Assembly (NCBI GenBank): GCA_030849065.1
Contig: JASAON010001421.1
Location: 1-23,925, forward strand
From: Jaenimonas drosophilae
Taxonomy: Eukaryota; Euglenozoa; Kinetoplastea; Trypanosomatida; Trypanosomatidae
Reading direction: 5' to 3'
DNA length: 23,925 bases
Below, one piece after another: positions 8,262 to 16,367 of the stretch (within the stretch, counting starts at the first letter, position 1; each line of letters starts with the position of its first letter). The notes under the pieces are model-generated. The model saw only the letters and a list, made by a program, of their open reading frames with translations. It searched no databases and was not told the origin of the DNA. The position numbers and the translations under genes were made by a program.

Positions 8262-10253
8262 ATGGAGGTGGATGCATCCATGCCCTACTACCCGCTGGGC
8301 TCGCGGGAACGGCACCAGCTCGATGAGCAGCTGCGATTAACACGCGAACGTGAGTTGGAGTTGGAGCGCATGCGGCAACTTCGTCAAGCGTGCACCTTCC
8401 AGCCAGAGATTGAGCTCACCACCACAGATGGTCTGGCGTGGAACAACAACAACAACAACAGCAACAACAACACATCATCACCATCTACATCTGTCTTTGA
8501 CCGATTGCAGAAGCAGGGCGAGGATGTTGTGCGCCGACGTCAGGAGCGCATCGCGGAGAAGGAGATGGAGGATGCAGAACGTCTCGCCGAATCTTTTCAA
8601 CCGGCCATCAATCACCGATACGCACACAATCATCAACGTGTGCGTGCGCTGAGTGAGGTGCCCGTGGAGGAGCGGCTGTTGCACTACGGCAAGTGTGTGG
8701 CCATGACGGTGGAGCGCAAACGCGAACAACAACACCGTGAGATGGAGGAGCGGTCGGAACATCATCAACAACACACGTCGGGAGATACCACCATCAATAA
8801 GGATCGTCTTCATGAATTTGAGGCGCGCAATGCGGCCTTTGTGCAGCAGCGAGAAGAGAAGCGCGAGGCTGCGCGGCGTGTGGCCGAGGAGGCCATCTCC
8901 TTCCAGCCCACCATCTCACCAACATCATGTGCGTTGGATCAACATCGTTTGGAGCGCCATGACTCCGCCGCAACAAGGTTGGGTGGCACACATCCCCACG
9001 CATCATCCATCAGTCGTGGTGCCATGTTGTATGAGCAGGCCATGCGCTCGAAACACTCACGTACAACGTTGGCAGATGATAATGGTGATGGTGATGATGA
9101 TGTTGGCGCACCACGCATCAACCCCCTCTCGCAACAGTGGATTGATCATGGACCACACCAACACTTGTTTCAGCACAACTTCGTCGCGCGTCAGGCGTTG
9201 TACCAACAAGTCTCGAAGGAACACCGCCACATGTTGCGAGAGCAGCAGCAATCGATGGAGAAGATGCCAACGAAGCGGCAGACGTACAGCGACGGAGGTG
9301 CCAACACCGTTGAAGCATCCATTCAGCGGCTCTACTACGAAGCCAAACAGAAGCGCCAGGACCAACAACAACAACAGCAACATGCACGTGCATCATCATC
9401 ATCCACGGCAACCTTCACCCCGTCCCTCTCTCCAGGAACGGAGCAGGTGTTGCGGCACATGCGAGGGCGCGAGCGCGATGTAGTGCGGCGCCTCACAACG
9501 CCGCGTGGAGGTGCGGAGGTGGCGGAGGAGGAACCAAACAAGCGTGAGCGTGAAAATCTCTACGCACGGCCATCACGCCCATCACGTACATCATCAACAG
9601 CAACAACAAGGGCAGCATGTGCGCAACAGAGCTGTGGTGGTGAAGGAGGTTCTTCACCACGTCATCGCGCCTCTTCCGTGGAGATGTCTGCCTTCCTCCA
9701 GCGCCAGGCCGATGCACTTCATCAACGCCAACAACATGTGCGAGAGGCACAACAACAACAAGCGGTGCAGGATGTGGCACAGTGTACCTTCACCCCACGC
9801 ACCAACTCCACCATTCACCGCCCATCCACCACCAACACAACGCGCGATGATGATGCAACGGGCGTCGCTCGCTTCGTGGCGCGCCAACGTGCCGCACAAC
9901 GTCTCAGGGCAGAGCAACAGGAGCGCATGGAACAGCTAGGACGTGGCAAACCCATCAACGGCCCCAACTACACCATCTTCACCCCATTTAGCTTTCAGGA
10001 TGAACGTACACGCGGGGCAAACTTGGCAGAAGAGCACCAAGCAGCCACGATGCCAACAACACCATCAGAGGTGGTGAAGGAGAACCTGCCATGTGGTTCT
10101 GTTGCGACGCCAAGCCGCCACGTTGACGTTCATGTCGCGGCAGATGATGTTGGTGCAAGACGTACATCATCCAAGAAACGTTCGGTTTCATTTGCACCAA
10201 CCTCCTACCGCTCTGACCGATTGATGCAGCAGCTGCGACCAACCTCCACATGA
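8262..10253 (+). CDS. Coiled-coil protein with scattered F-x-P motifs
   Basis: This 663-residue protein is rich in Arg, Gln and Glu and predicted to be largely helical. Its hallmark is a short motif, roughly [ST]-F-[QT]-P-x-[IL], that recurs at about residues 44 (CTFQPEIE), 111 (SFQPAI), 213 (SFQPTI), 384 (TFTPSL), 508 (CTFTPR) and 572 (IFTPFSF). Each copy is followed or preceded by a charged helix with runs such as RRQERIAEKEMEDAERL. Proteins with this layout are common among kinetoplastid flagellar and cytoskeletal proteins, where the F-x-P segments separate coiled coils. That is an analogy, not a family assignment. Poly-Asn (near 63-72) and poly-Gln (near 368-374) runs interrupt it. It starts at ATG 8262, the first after a strong acceptor. 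No enzymatic motif is visible. Confidence 0.78.
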   Translation: MEVDASMPYYPLGSRERHQLDEQLRLTRERELELERMRQLRQACTFQPEIELTTTDGLAWNNNNNNSNNNTSSPSTSVFDRLQKQGEDVVRRRQERIAEKEMEDAERLAESFQPAINHRYAHNHQRVRALSEVPVEERLLHYGKCVAMTVERKREQQHREMEERSEHHQQHTSGDTTINKDRLHEFEARNAAFVQQREEKREAARRVAEEAISFQPTISPTSCALDQHRLERHDSAATRLGGTHPHASSISRGAMLYEQAMRSKHSRTTLADDNGDGDDDVGAPRINPLSQQWIDHGPHQHLFQHNFVARQALYQQVSKEHRHMLREQQQSMEKMPTKRQTYSDGGANTVEASIQRLYYEAKQKRQDQQQQQQHARASSSSTATFTPSLSPGTEQVLRHMRGRERDVVRRLTTPRGGAEVAEEEPNKRERENLYARPSRPSRTSSTATTRAACAQQSCGGEGGSSPRHRASSVEMSAFLQRQADALHQRQQHVREAQQQQAVQDVAQCTFTPRTNSTIHRPSTTNTTRDDDATGVARFVARQRAAQRLRAEQQERMEQLGRGKPINGPNYTIFTPFSFQDERTRGANLAEEHQAATMPTTPSEVVKENLPCGSVATPSRHVDVHVAADDVGARRTSSKKRSVSFAPTSYRSDRLMQQLRPTST

Positions 10254-10420
10254 GGCTGCACGCACACATTCACGCACACAACATTTGTACGTACGTACGC
10301 ACGTGTGTGTGTGCGTGCGCATGATTATACAGAAGGACGGCACACACATGCCGCATCCTACCCCATAGAACTCCACCCAGCTTTTTCATCATCCTGTTCC
10401 TATTCATGTACGTGTGTGTG

Positions 10421-10450
10421 TTGTTCTCATCTTCATCTTCTTGCAACAAG
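10421..10450 (+). promoter_or_regulatory. Candidate spliced-leader acceptor, methyltransferase gene
   Basis: The tract of TTC/ATC triplets ends in CAAG with AG at 10449-10450. Alternatives are TAG at 10451-10453 and CTCAG ending directly at the start codon (10540-10541). The first ATG in every case is 10542. Confidence 0.55.
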
Positions 10451-10541
10451 TAGTTGTGGGGGCAGATACCTCCTCCATCCGCACCTAACCTCCCCACCAC
10501 CACACACACAACACACACACACGTGTGTGTTGTGTGCTCAG

Positions 10542-12086
10542 ATGCTGAGGCAGCCGGAGGAGGAGCAGGAGCACATGGCGGCAGACGTACCGCCCTCTTC
10601 ACACAATGTGGCGCAAACGCGTGTTGGCACACGTCGCTCGGTGATCCCCACCACGCACATTCAGCGCGGAGTACAGGTTGAGCTCCGACGTACGCTCCCA
10701 TTCTGGAGATGTTGGCTTGACCAACGCTTCACGCACACACACTCACCCGTGATCATGTCCGTGGATTGCCACATTGCCCACCGCCTCCCCTGCACCTACT
10801 TCCACGGCGTGGATGTGGTCTGGGCCATTTCTCGCGCACACCTCCGCACACAATCAGGCGCCCTCACCTCCACGATTGAGAAACGTGGCCGCAGCAGCTC
10901 ATCTTCATCATCTTCATCACCAACAACAAAATACAAACACCCAACACAGGCAGATCGTGGTACGCCGCGATACTGGCGAGGCCGGCCACACGTGGATGAG
11001 CACGTTTCTCTGGGTACGATGCACTTCGTGCATCATGACGCACATCGACCTGAGAGCAGCGGGAGTGAGCACAGCTTTCACATTCAGTCTGTGTTGTGTT
11101 ATGAGCATCCTGGTGTGTTGCAGTGTGTGGCGGGTACGATGGTGGCCTACGCCTTCATCATCTTCACGTCGCTGGAGCTTCTCGCCGCACAGATGGAGAA
11201 CCCGCAAGGTGTGGCGGACGATCTTGCAGTACTAACTTCATCAGCATCATCAACTTCATCAGGTGATGCCTCAGAAGAAGAAGAAGAGCAACGGCAGCAA
11301 CATCCATCATCATCATCATCATCTACGCCAACGATTGTGTTGGATGAACGTGGCAGTTTCGCCAGCCATGCTTCACGTGCCGGTGAGCCCACACAACGTC
11401 TTCTTCGCTACTTCCCACCACCAACATGCCGTGTGCTCATTCTAGGCATGGGCGGCAACAGCATGGCTGTGGCACTACGCCACATCCTCGGCCCCGACGC
11501 CATTCTGCACATTGTTGAGATTGATGCCGCCGTCGTGGAGGTCTGCCGTGTGGCGGGCACTCTGCTGGATGATGATGCGAACGTCTTCGTCCACGTGATG
11601 CCCGCGGAGGAGTTGTTGCGTGATGCCAACACGGCACACAACTTTGATTTCGTGTTTATGGATCTCTTCGAGCCACTTCAAGGCAACATGCTGAACTGCC
11701 CGCCGACGGTGTTGGCCTCCTTCGCCGCGCTGCGTGATGGCGGCCTCCTCATCATTAATGATCATCAGGAGCCCAGCGAGGAACGTCTGCGCACCTTTCT
11801 GAGCCTCTACCCAACCAACAATGCCAATGATGGCGTTGGTGTGTTGCGTGGTGGCAACATTCAGGTCGTGAATCTTCACGGATGGAATGAATCGGTGATT
11901 GTCTGTGCCAAGCCGCGCAGTGCGGCCGTGGATCAGCTCTCGATGAAATGCACGCGAACACTCGCGACGCAGGTCGCAGAGATGTACCACGCCGTGCTCC
12001 CCGGCTGGATGCCAAACAACGAATGGATCCAGAAGATTGATACGCTTCGCAAGAATGGGGCTCAATATCGCGTGTGGAGGTCATAA
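10542..12086 (+). CDS. Spermidine-synthase-like class I SAM methyltransferase
   Basis: This 514-residue protein has a C-terminal Rossmann domain of the spermidine-synthase-like methyltransferase group. Motif I is VLILGMGGNSMA at 298-309. The acidic end of strand 2 is VEID at 325-328, where the Asp or Glu would hold the ribose hydroxyls. The post-I strand is FMDLFEP with Asp374, followed by GGLLIINDH. The sequence is closer to the METTL13 C-terminal type (G-x-G-G-x-S) than to true spermidine synthase, whose G-G-G-D-G is absent, so polyamine synthesis is unlikely. The N-terminal half has strand-like segments (VDCHIAHRL, GTMHFVHHD, FHIQSVLCY) interrupted by a Ser run near 116-125 and an acidic/Ser linker near 231-270. 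A protein-lysine or N-terminal methyltransferase, possibly acting on eEF1A as METTL13 does, is a reasonable but unproven guess. The start is the first ATG after the acceptor. Confidence 0.78.
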   Translation: MLRQPEEEQEHMAADVPPSSHNVAQTRVGTRRSVIPTTHIQRGVQVELRRTLPFWRCWLDQRFTHTHSPVIMSVDCHIAHRLPCTYFHGVDVVWAISRAHLRTQSGALTSTIEKRGRSSSSSSSSSPTTKYKHPTQADRGTPRYWRGRPHVDEHVSLGTMHFVHHDAHRPESSGSEHSFHIQSVLCYEHPGVLQCVAGTMVAYAFIIFTSLELLAAQMENPQGVADDLAVLTSSASSTSSGDASEEEEEQRQQHPSSSSSSTPTIVLDERGSFASHASRAGEPTQRLLRYFPPPTCRVLILGMGGNSMAVALRHILGPDAILHIVEIDAAVVEVCRVAGTLLDDDANVFVHVMPAEELLRDANTAHNFDFVFMDLFEPLQGNMLNCPPTVLASFAALRDGGLLIINDHQEPSEERLRTFLSLYPTNNANDGVGVLRGGNIQVVNLHGWNESVIVCAKPRSAAVDQLSMKCTRTLATQVAEMYHAVLPGWMPNNEWIQKIDTLRKNGAQYRVWRS

Positions 12087-12099
12087 TGCACGCGCTGAA

Positions 12100-12122
12100 A
12101 CAACAACAACAACAACAACAAC
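12100..12122 (+). repeat. CAA trinucleotide microsatellite
   Basis: An uninterrupted CAA run lies 14 bases after the methyltransferase stop, then continues as CAT triplets. It is another post-stop triplet tract. Confidence 0.85.
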
Positions 12123-12210
12123 ATCATCATAACTCATCTTTTCCTGCTCATTCACCGCCATATACACGACCTTCATGCTAAATCATCATGGTGCTCAATC
12201 ATCATGCATC

Positions 12211-12246
12211 ACTTGTACTTCCTTCATTTACATTCATTGTTGTTAG
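12211..12246 (+). promoter_or_regulatory. Candidate spliced-leader acceptor, PPR gene
   Basis: A T/C-rich tract is followed by TTAG with AG at 12245-12246. An ATG at 12258, out of frame with the gene, precedes the coding start at 12281. Confidence 0.65.
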
Positions 12247-12257
12247 TGTGTGCTTGT

Positions 12258-12332
12258 ATGTGTGGTGTACGCACACATTCATGGCAACCCTCTCTCCATC
12301 TCGTGTGGCTGGCTGGGCCTCGCGCAGGCTGA
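12258..12332 (+). other. Upstream ORF overlapping the PPR start codon
   Basis: If trans-splicing uses the AG at 12245-12246, the first ATG in the mRNA is at 12258 in a different frame. It would encode about 24 codons, running past the main start at 12281 and ending at a TGA near 12332. It could reduce translation of the PPR protein or be bypassed by leaky scanning. Whether it is translated is unknown. Confidence 0.35.
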
Positions 12333-13132
12333 CGGAGGAGCTCAACGCCCATGCGCGGTCGGGCGATTGGGAGGCCGCCCTCGCCACCTTCGCACAGGCG
12401 GAACACAGCGGCCAACTCATGCATCATAACGTGTTTCACTTCACGACGGTCATCAAGGCTTGCGCACGAGCTGGGCAGATCAATACCGCCATGAGCATGT
12501 ACGCACGCATGAAGGCCAAACACGTGAAGCCCAACGTCTTCACGTACACCGCGCTCATCACGGCGTGTGGGCAGGCACGAGAGGGGGAGGCTCATCACGC
12601 CGATACGGCACTGCGTTTTTTTGCCGAGATGCGTCTCGCAGAGGTGCCGCCCAACGTTCATACCCTCACGGCCCTCATCACCGCCTGTGCCAAGGCGGGT
12701 AAGTGGGAGCGCTGCATCAAGATGATTGATGAGGCGGAGGAGCTCTTCATCGCACCCAACGTCTTCACCTACACCGCGGCGATGGATGGGTGCCGTCGTG
12801 CTGGCGTGGTGCGCCCCACGATTCGCTTGTTGCAAAACATGCATGCAGTGCATCAGGTACGGCCAAACGCCATCACCTACAACACCGTGCTCGGGGCGTG
12901 TTTGGCGGCCAAGGACTACCGAGCGGCCCTGCCCGTGTACGCACAAATGGTGGCGGACGGATATCAGCCCTTGACCTACACCAAAAACATTCTCGTGGAG
13001 CTCTTTGAAGGCACACCGCTCGAGGGAAGCGCCGATGTGTTGTGTGTGCGTGAGCGGCTTCATCGACGGGAGCTCTATATCCCAGACTCTGACCCCGCCA
13101 CGGCGATTCGTGCGCTGGGATCTGTGGAGTAG
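12281..13132 (+). CDS. PPR protein with Thr/Asn adenine code, KPAF4-like
   Basis: This 283-residue protein consists almost wholly of pentatricopeptide repeats, which bind single-stranded RNA one base per repeat. Five clear repeats begin near residues 51, 86, 126, 161 and 197, preceded by a divergent one near 17-50. The base-selecting pairs (positions 5 and 35) are T55/N85, T90/N125, T130/N160, T165/N196 and N201/L231. Thr/Asn is the established code for adenine, so the four central repeats predict recognition of an A run. T. brucei KPAF4 is a small mitochondrial PPR protein that binds poly(A) tails, and length and code fit it, but orthology is inferred. Repeat 2 has a five-residue insertion (around EGEAHH). 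The N-terminus MATLSPSRVAGWASRRL could be a mitochondrial presequence. Start 12281 is chosen because the in-frame ATG at 12188 lies upstream of the splice acceptor. Confidence 0.88.
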   Translation: MATLSPSRVAGWASRRLTEELNAHARSGDWEAALATFAQAEHSGQLMHHNVFHFTTVIKACARAGQINTAMSMYARMKAKHVKPNVFTYTALITACGQAREGEAHHADTALRFFAEMRLAEVPPNVHTLTALITACAKAGKWERCIKMIDEAEELFIAPNVFTYTAAMDGCRRAGVVRPTIRLLQNMHAVHQVRPNAITYNTVLGACLAAKDYRAALPVYAQMVADGYQPLTYTKNILVELFEGTPLEGSADVLCVRERLHRRELYIPDSDPATAIRALGSVE

Positions 13133-13133
13133 T

Positions 13134-13134
<1 letters not shown>

Positions 13135-13165
<31 letters not shown>

Positions 13166-13172
13166 CTGATGA
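13135..13172 (+). repeat. GAT trinucleotide microsatellite in PPR 3' UTR
   Basis: About ten GAT units, then one CTGAT variant, begin two bases after the PPR stop codon. Confidence 0.9.
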
Positions 13173-13248
13173 TTGTGTGTACGTGTATGTGGCGTGTATG
13201 CGCAAACACGTTTCCTCTTCACTATCCAATTGAGCTACTTCCTGACAA

Positions 13249-13272
13249 CGAACAACAACAACAACAACAACA
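13249..13272 (+). repeat. CAA/AAC trinucleotide microsatellite
   Basis: A perfect CAA run lies in the PPR-PLRG1 spacer, just ahead of the polypyrimidine tract. Confidence 0.85.
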
Positions 13273-13290
13273 TCTTCATTGTTTATCACA

Positions 13291-13340
13291 TGTTTCTTCT
13301 TCTTCATCACGTTTCTAATTTTTCATTGTTCTTGTTCAAG
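13291..13340 (+). promoter_or_regulatory. Candidate spliced-leader acceptor, PLRG1 gene
   Basis: A T/C-rich tract ends in TTCAAG with AG at 13339-13340; a TAG at 13348-13350 is the alternative. Either leaves a very short 5' UTR (3-13 nt) before ATG 13354. Confidence 0.65.
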
Positions 13341-13353
13341 GTACAATTAGGCA

Positions 13354-14766
13354 ATGTCTGCCCAAACACGCGTAGATGCCAATGCGCGGAGTGCGGGGCA
13401 GCTCGTGGGCTCACCGATGCTCCACTCACCACATGAGAAGGAGGCGGGCTACCACATTCGCACCAACACACTCTGCCGATCTCTCTATCCAGCACTGGCA
13501 CCTCCACCAGTGAAGGTTCAGACCAACAACAACAACACAACCAGTGGTGCCTCTGCCTCCCCCAACAACACCTCCTTGATGCTGATGCAGCCCACCACCT
13601 CCACTTCTGGCAGCACCGCCCTTGCCACCCTTCACAAGCGCTCACGCGATGATGCTCACGAGATCATCTCGATGGACCCTACACGTCTGAAGGCACAACA
13701 CCAGCTTGAGATTAGTCGTGCTGCGCGTGATGCCACCACCAACAACAACAACCACAACAACCACCCCGCTTATCATCCCCCACCTCCGTGGAAGATGCGC
13801 AAGGTGCTCGTTGGCCATCAAGGATGGGTGTGGTCTGCCGCCATTGATCCCACCAACGCGTGGCTCGCCACAGGTGCCGTGGATGCCGTGATTAAGGTCT
13901 GGGACCTGCACACGGGCGCTCTAAAAACCAACCTCACGGGCCACTCCGAGGCCGTACGTGGTCTGGCCGTCAGCACACTCTCCCCTTACATGTTTAGCGG
14001 CAGTGATGATCATTCCGTGAAGTGTTGGGATCTCGAGCGCAACGAGGCCATTCGCTCCTTCTTTGGCCATCGCAGCGGCGTCTTTGCCGTGGCGGCACAT
14101 CCGCGTTTGGATATAATCTTCTCCGCTGGACGAGATCGCACGGTGCGGGTGTGGGACCTCCGCAGTCGTGAGGCCGTACACACGTTGGTTGGCCATGAAG
14201 ATGGTGTGATGGCCCTCGCCACACAAGCTGTAGAGCCACAAGTGGTGTCCGGTGGCAATGATGGCCACATCTTCTTGTGGGATTTGGCGGCTGGCAAGGC
14301 CATGACGCGCCTCACGCGGCACAAGAAGGCGGTGCGTGGCTTGGCCATGGATGCCTCGGGCAAGATGCTCATTTCGTGTGGAGCAGACAACATACGAGTG
14401 TGGGATATGCCCCTCGGGAAGTATGTGTGCAGCGCAAGCACCACACCAGATGGCGCCGCCACCAACAAGAGCGGGGAGCGGCAGTATCGATGGAGCTGTT
14501 GTGCCATGAGCCGCCGCAATGTGTTGGCGGTGTGCAGCCAAGATGGAGAGATGGCGCTCTACGACTGGAACCGCCCGCAGGTGGCGGCTGATCGGCGCTA
14601 CTTCGCGCCATTTCAGCTCACCAAGACCAAATCGATGCCGGGAACGTTGGTTGGCGAAGGTGGCATCAACGCGGTAGTTTACGACAACTCCGGCACACGT
14701 TTGATCACGGCGGAGAGTGATAAGAGCGTGAAGATGTGGGCACATCCAACATCATCATCATCATGA
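13354..14766 (+). CDS. PRP46: PLRG1/Prp46 WD40 splicing factor
   Basis: This 470-residue protein is the WD40 component PLRG1 (yeast Prp46, plant PRL1) of the Prp19 (NTC) complex, which is needed for spliceosome activation. Residues 1-147 are low complexity with Asn and Ser/Thr runs. A seven-bladed propeller fills about 149-468. Repeats carry GH near the start and WD at the end: [11 protein letters not shown]...[18 protein letters not shown]...[19 protein letters not shown]...[23 protein letters not shown]...IFLWDL, then a divergent [10 protein letters not shown]...IRVWDM. The phrases [23 protein letters not shown] and, near the end, [14 protein letters not shown] are diagnostic for PLRG1. In kinetoplastids the splicing machinery mainly serves trans-splicing of the spliced leader onto every mRNA. 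The protein is slightly shorter than the human one (514 residues), the difference lying in the N-terminal tail. Confidence 0.93.
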   Translation: MSAQTRVDANARSAGQLVGSPMLHSPHEKEAGYHIRTNTLCRSLYPALAPPPVKVQTNNNNTTSGASASPNNTSLMLMQPTTSTSGSTALATLHKRSRDDAHEIISMDPTRLKAQHQLEISRAARDATTNNNNHNNHPAYHPPPPWKMRKVLVGHQGWVWSAAIDPTNAWLATGAVDAVIKVWDLHTGALKTNLTGHSEAVRGLAVSTLSPYMFSGSDDHSVKCWDLERNEAIRSFFGHRSGVFAVAAHPRLDIIFSAGRDRTVRVWDLRSREAVHTLVGHEDGVMALATQAVEPQVVSGGNDGHIFLWDLAAGKAMTRLTRHKKAVRGLAMDASGKMLISCGADNIRVWDMPLGKYVCSASTTPDGAATNKSGERQYRWSCCAMSRRNVLAVCSQDGEMALYDWNRPQVAADRRYFAPFQLTKTKSMPGTLVGEGGINAVVYDNSGTRLITAESDKSVKMWAHPTSSSS

Positions 14767-14910
14767 TCATCTCCTGCATGATGAGGATGATGATTGGTGC
14801 TTGATGACCATCACCACTCCGCAATAACACATGCACCTACACATACACATACACCATCAACCTAGCATTTTCCGCATCTCTTTGCCAGTTCATCACCACT
14901 GACTCACTTC

Positions 14911-14968
14911 ACTTATTTTTTCATTCTTCATTTCTTCTTCCATTTCTGTTAATGATGCACCACATTAG
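14911..14968 (+). promoter_or_regulatory. Candidate spliced-leader acceptor, RABL3-like gene
   Basis: A strong T/C tract (about 14911-14949) is followed by the first AG in CATTAG at 14967-14968. The resulting 5' UTR is about 169 nt and contains one short upstream ORF (14975-14989). Confidence 0.6.
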
Positions 14969-14974
14969 CTCTCC

Positions 14975-14989
14975 ATGATTGCTGGCTGA
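14975..14989 (+). other. Five-codon upstream ORF
   Basis: ATG ATT GCT GGC TGA lies a few bases after the predicted splice site and ends 148 nt before the main start. It is the only ATG in that 5' UTR. A translational effect is possible but not shown. Confidence 0.35.
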
Positions 14990-15137
14990 GTGCCCATACA
15001 CTGGGGTGTAGGGCTCCCGAGGATCATTTCCATCACCAACTCACACTCCACCACTCATACACAACCAAACACACACAAAAAACACACACATACAAAAACA
15101 ACGTTCATACCTACTCCGGTGTGCCCCATCACGAAGG

Positions 15138-16367
15138 ATGCAGTCATCCATGGGTGCGCCGGATCAACGCAGCCGCTTGCGCATTCTTGTTGTTGGTGAG
15201 TCGCGGGTAGGCAAGACGCTCTTTATTCGCCGTTTGTGCCATGACATCTTCGCGCGAGATGGAGGCACCTCCTACTTCGATGCCAAGTGGGGCTCCACGA
15301 TTGGTTTTTACGTGGATGTTCTCGTACGTGATGCCATGATTCAGGCACCGACACCTCCAACCATCAACGCCCACATTAGCCGCGCGAGCAGTCTTGTGCC
15401 ACCGGAGAACAACAATGTGCCAACGCGCAATCGGCGGCATGGCCCGAGCTTCTCCTTTGATAGTGAGGCAGGCAACAACAACAACAACAGTGCCACGACC
15501 ACAAGTGTTGTGCAGACGGTTGAGTTCCACGAACTTGGCGGTGGTCGTTGCTTCATGGGCGGAGGACGTCTTCCTCTTCAACGTATACGCTACGATGGCA
15601 TCATCTTCATGTATGAGCGCAGCGATGCACCGAGTGCCATCTATCTCAGCTGGTGGTACGAACAAATGGGTGAGATTCTCCGTGGTGGTGTTGCGGACGG
15701 CGGTGGCACAGCCTCGCCATTCTCCACGCCACATCGCATGCCGAAAATCATGCTTGTCGGGACACAACTTCAGCCCTCCATGGCCATGGCACCCCTCATC
15801 TCAATGCACTCACGAAGCAGCAGCTCCTTCAACATTCCAGATGAGGCATTTGTTGGTCGTGGGCTGCTCACGGCACAACACACGCGTGCGTCCTCCTTTT
15901 TTCAACGCGGTCATGGCGGGGCACACGCTGCACGTTGGCTACGTTGGCGTGCGTGGCTGCGTTGCCTTGTGGGCCGCCTGTGTGCGTGGTGGGCGGTGTT
16001 GGCCTACTTCTTCAGCCCGTCGCAGCTCTTGTCGGTGCAACACGCCGAGGATGGCTGCTCCACGAGCTCACACAAGCTCCGGCAGGTACAGGCACGTTGG
16101 GCGCAGTACGCCTTGTTGCTGCAGCGCTGCGTGTCGTTGGCGGTGGCGGTGATTTTGTTTGGCCCGTCGAGGGTTGATGGCTTTCGGGTGCAGCAACCAA
16201 CGGTGCGCGAGGCCCTCGATCGCATTCGTGAAGATGAGGATTTTATCACGCAGGTACATACGTGCGAGCTCTACGACTCCGCCGCGATGGAGGTGTGCTT
16301 GCCCGAGGTGCTGCATTTTCTGGATTTTCTCCACGTCTCGAAGCTGCAGTCTGGTGGAGATGGCTGA
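15138..16367 (+). CDS. RABL3-like atypical small GTPase
   Basis: This 409-residue protein resembles RABL3 (plant LIP1), a Ras-superfamily GTPase that lacks C-terminal prenylation. The P-loop GESRVGKT is at 20-27, followed by RRLCHDIF and a switch-I-like STIGFYVDVLV. The DxxG region reads VEFHELGGGR, matching the W-D-V-G-G of RABL3, and YDGIIFMYERSD then YLSWWYEQM match its next strand and helix. The base-recognition motif, T-K-x-D in relatives, is GTQLQ here, so guanine specificity may be weakened. An Asn-rich insert separates switch I from the DxxG strand. A second insert (about 264-345) contains two hydrophobic, Trp/Arg-rich segments that could contact membrane. The C-terminus (CLPEVLHFLDFLHVSKLQ) is an amphipathic helix. 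RABL3 acts in trafficking and Ras regulation in animals; the role here is unknown. It starts at ATG 15138; the next in-frame ATG is four codons later. Confidence 0.78.
   Translation: MQSSMGAPDQRSRLRILVVGESRVGKTLFIRRLCHDIFARDGGTSYFDAKWGSTIGFYVDVLVRDAMIQAPTPPTINAHISRASSLVPPENNNVPTRNRRHGPSFSFDSEAGNNNNNSATTTSVVQTVEFHELGGGRCFMGGGRLPLQRIRYDGIIFMYERSDAPSAIYLSWWYEQMGEILRGGVADGGGTASPFSTPHRMPKIMLVGTQLQPSMAMAPLISMHSRSSSSFNIPDEAFVGRGLLTAQHTRASSFFQRGHGGAHAARWLRWRAWLRCLVGRLCAWWAVLAYFFSPSQLLSVQHAEDGCSTSSHKLRQVQARWAQYALLLQRCVSLAVAVILFGPSRVDGFRVQQPTVREALDRIREDEDFITQVHTCELYDSAAMEVCLPEVLHFLDFLHVSKLQSGGDG

Larger units (their letters stand above)
14767..15137 (+). other. Spacer between PLRG1 and the RABL3-like gene
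   Basis: The spacer has CAT/ATG-rich sequence just after the PLRG1 stop, CACATA repeats, a clear T/C-rich tract (14911-14949) with an acceptor at 14967-14968, and a 5' UTR rich in CA and A runs. I see no gene in it. Confidence 0.65.

Noticed and set aside
10542..12086. Calling the methyltransferase a true spermidine synthase
   Set aside because: The G-G-G-D-G motif and polyamine-binding residues are not present; the motif I type is that of spermidine-synthase-like methyltransferases.
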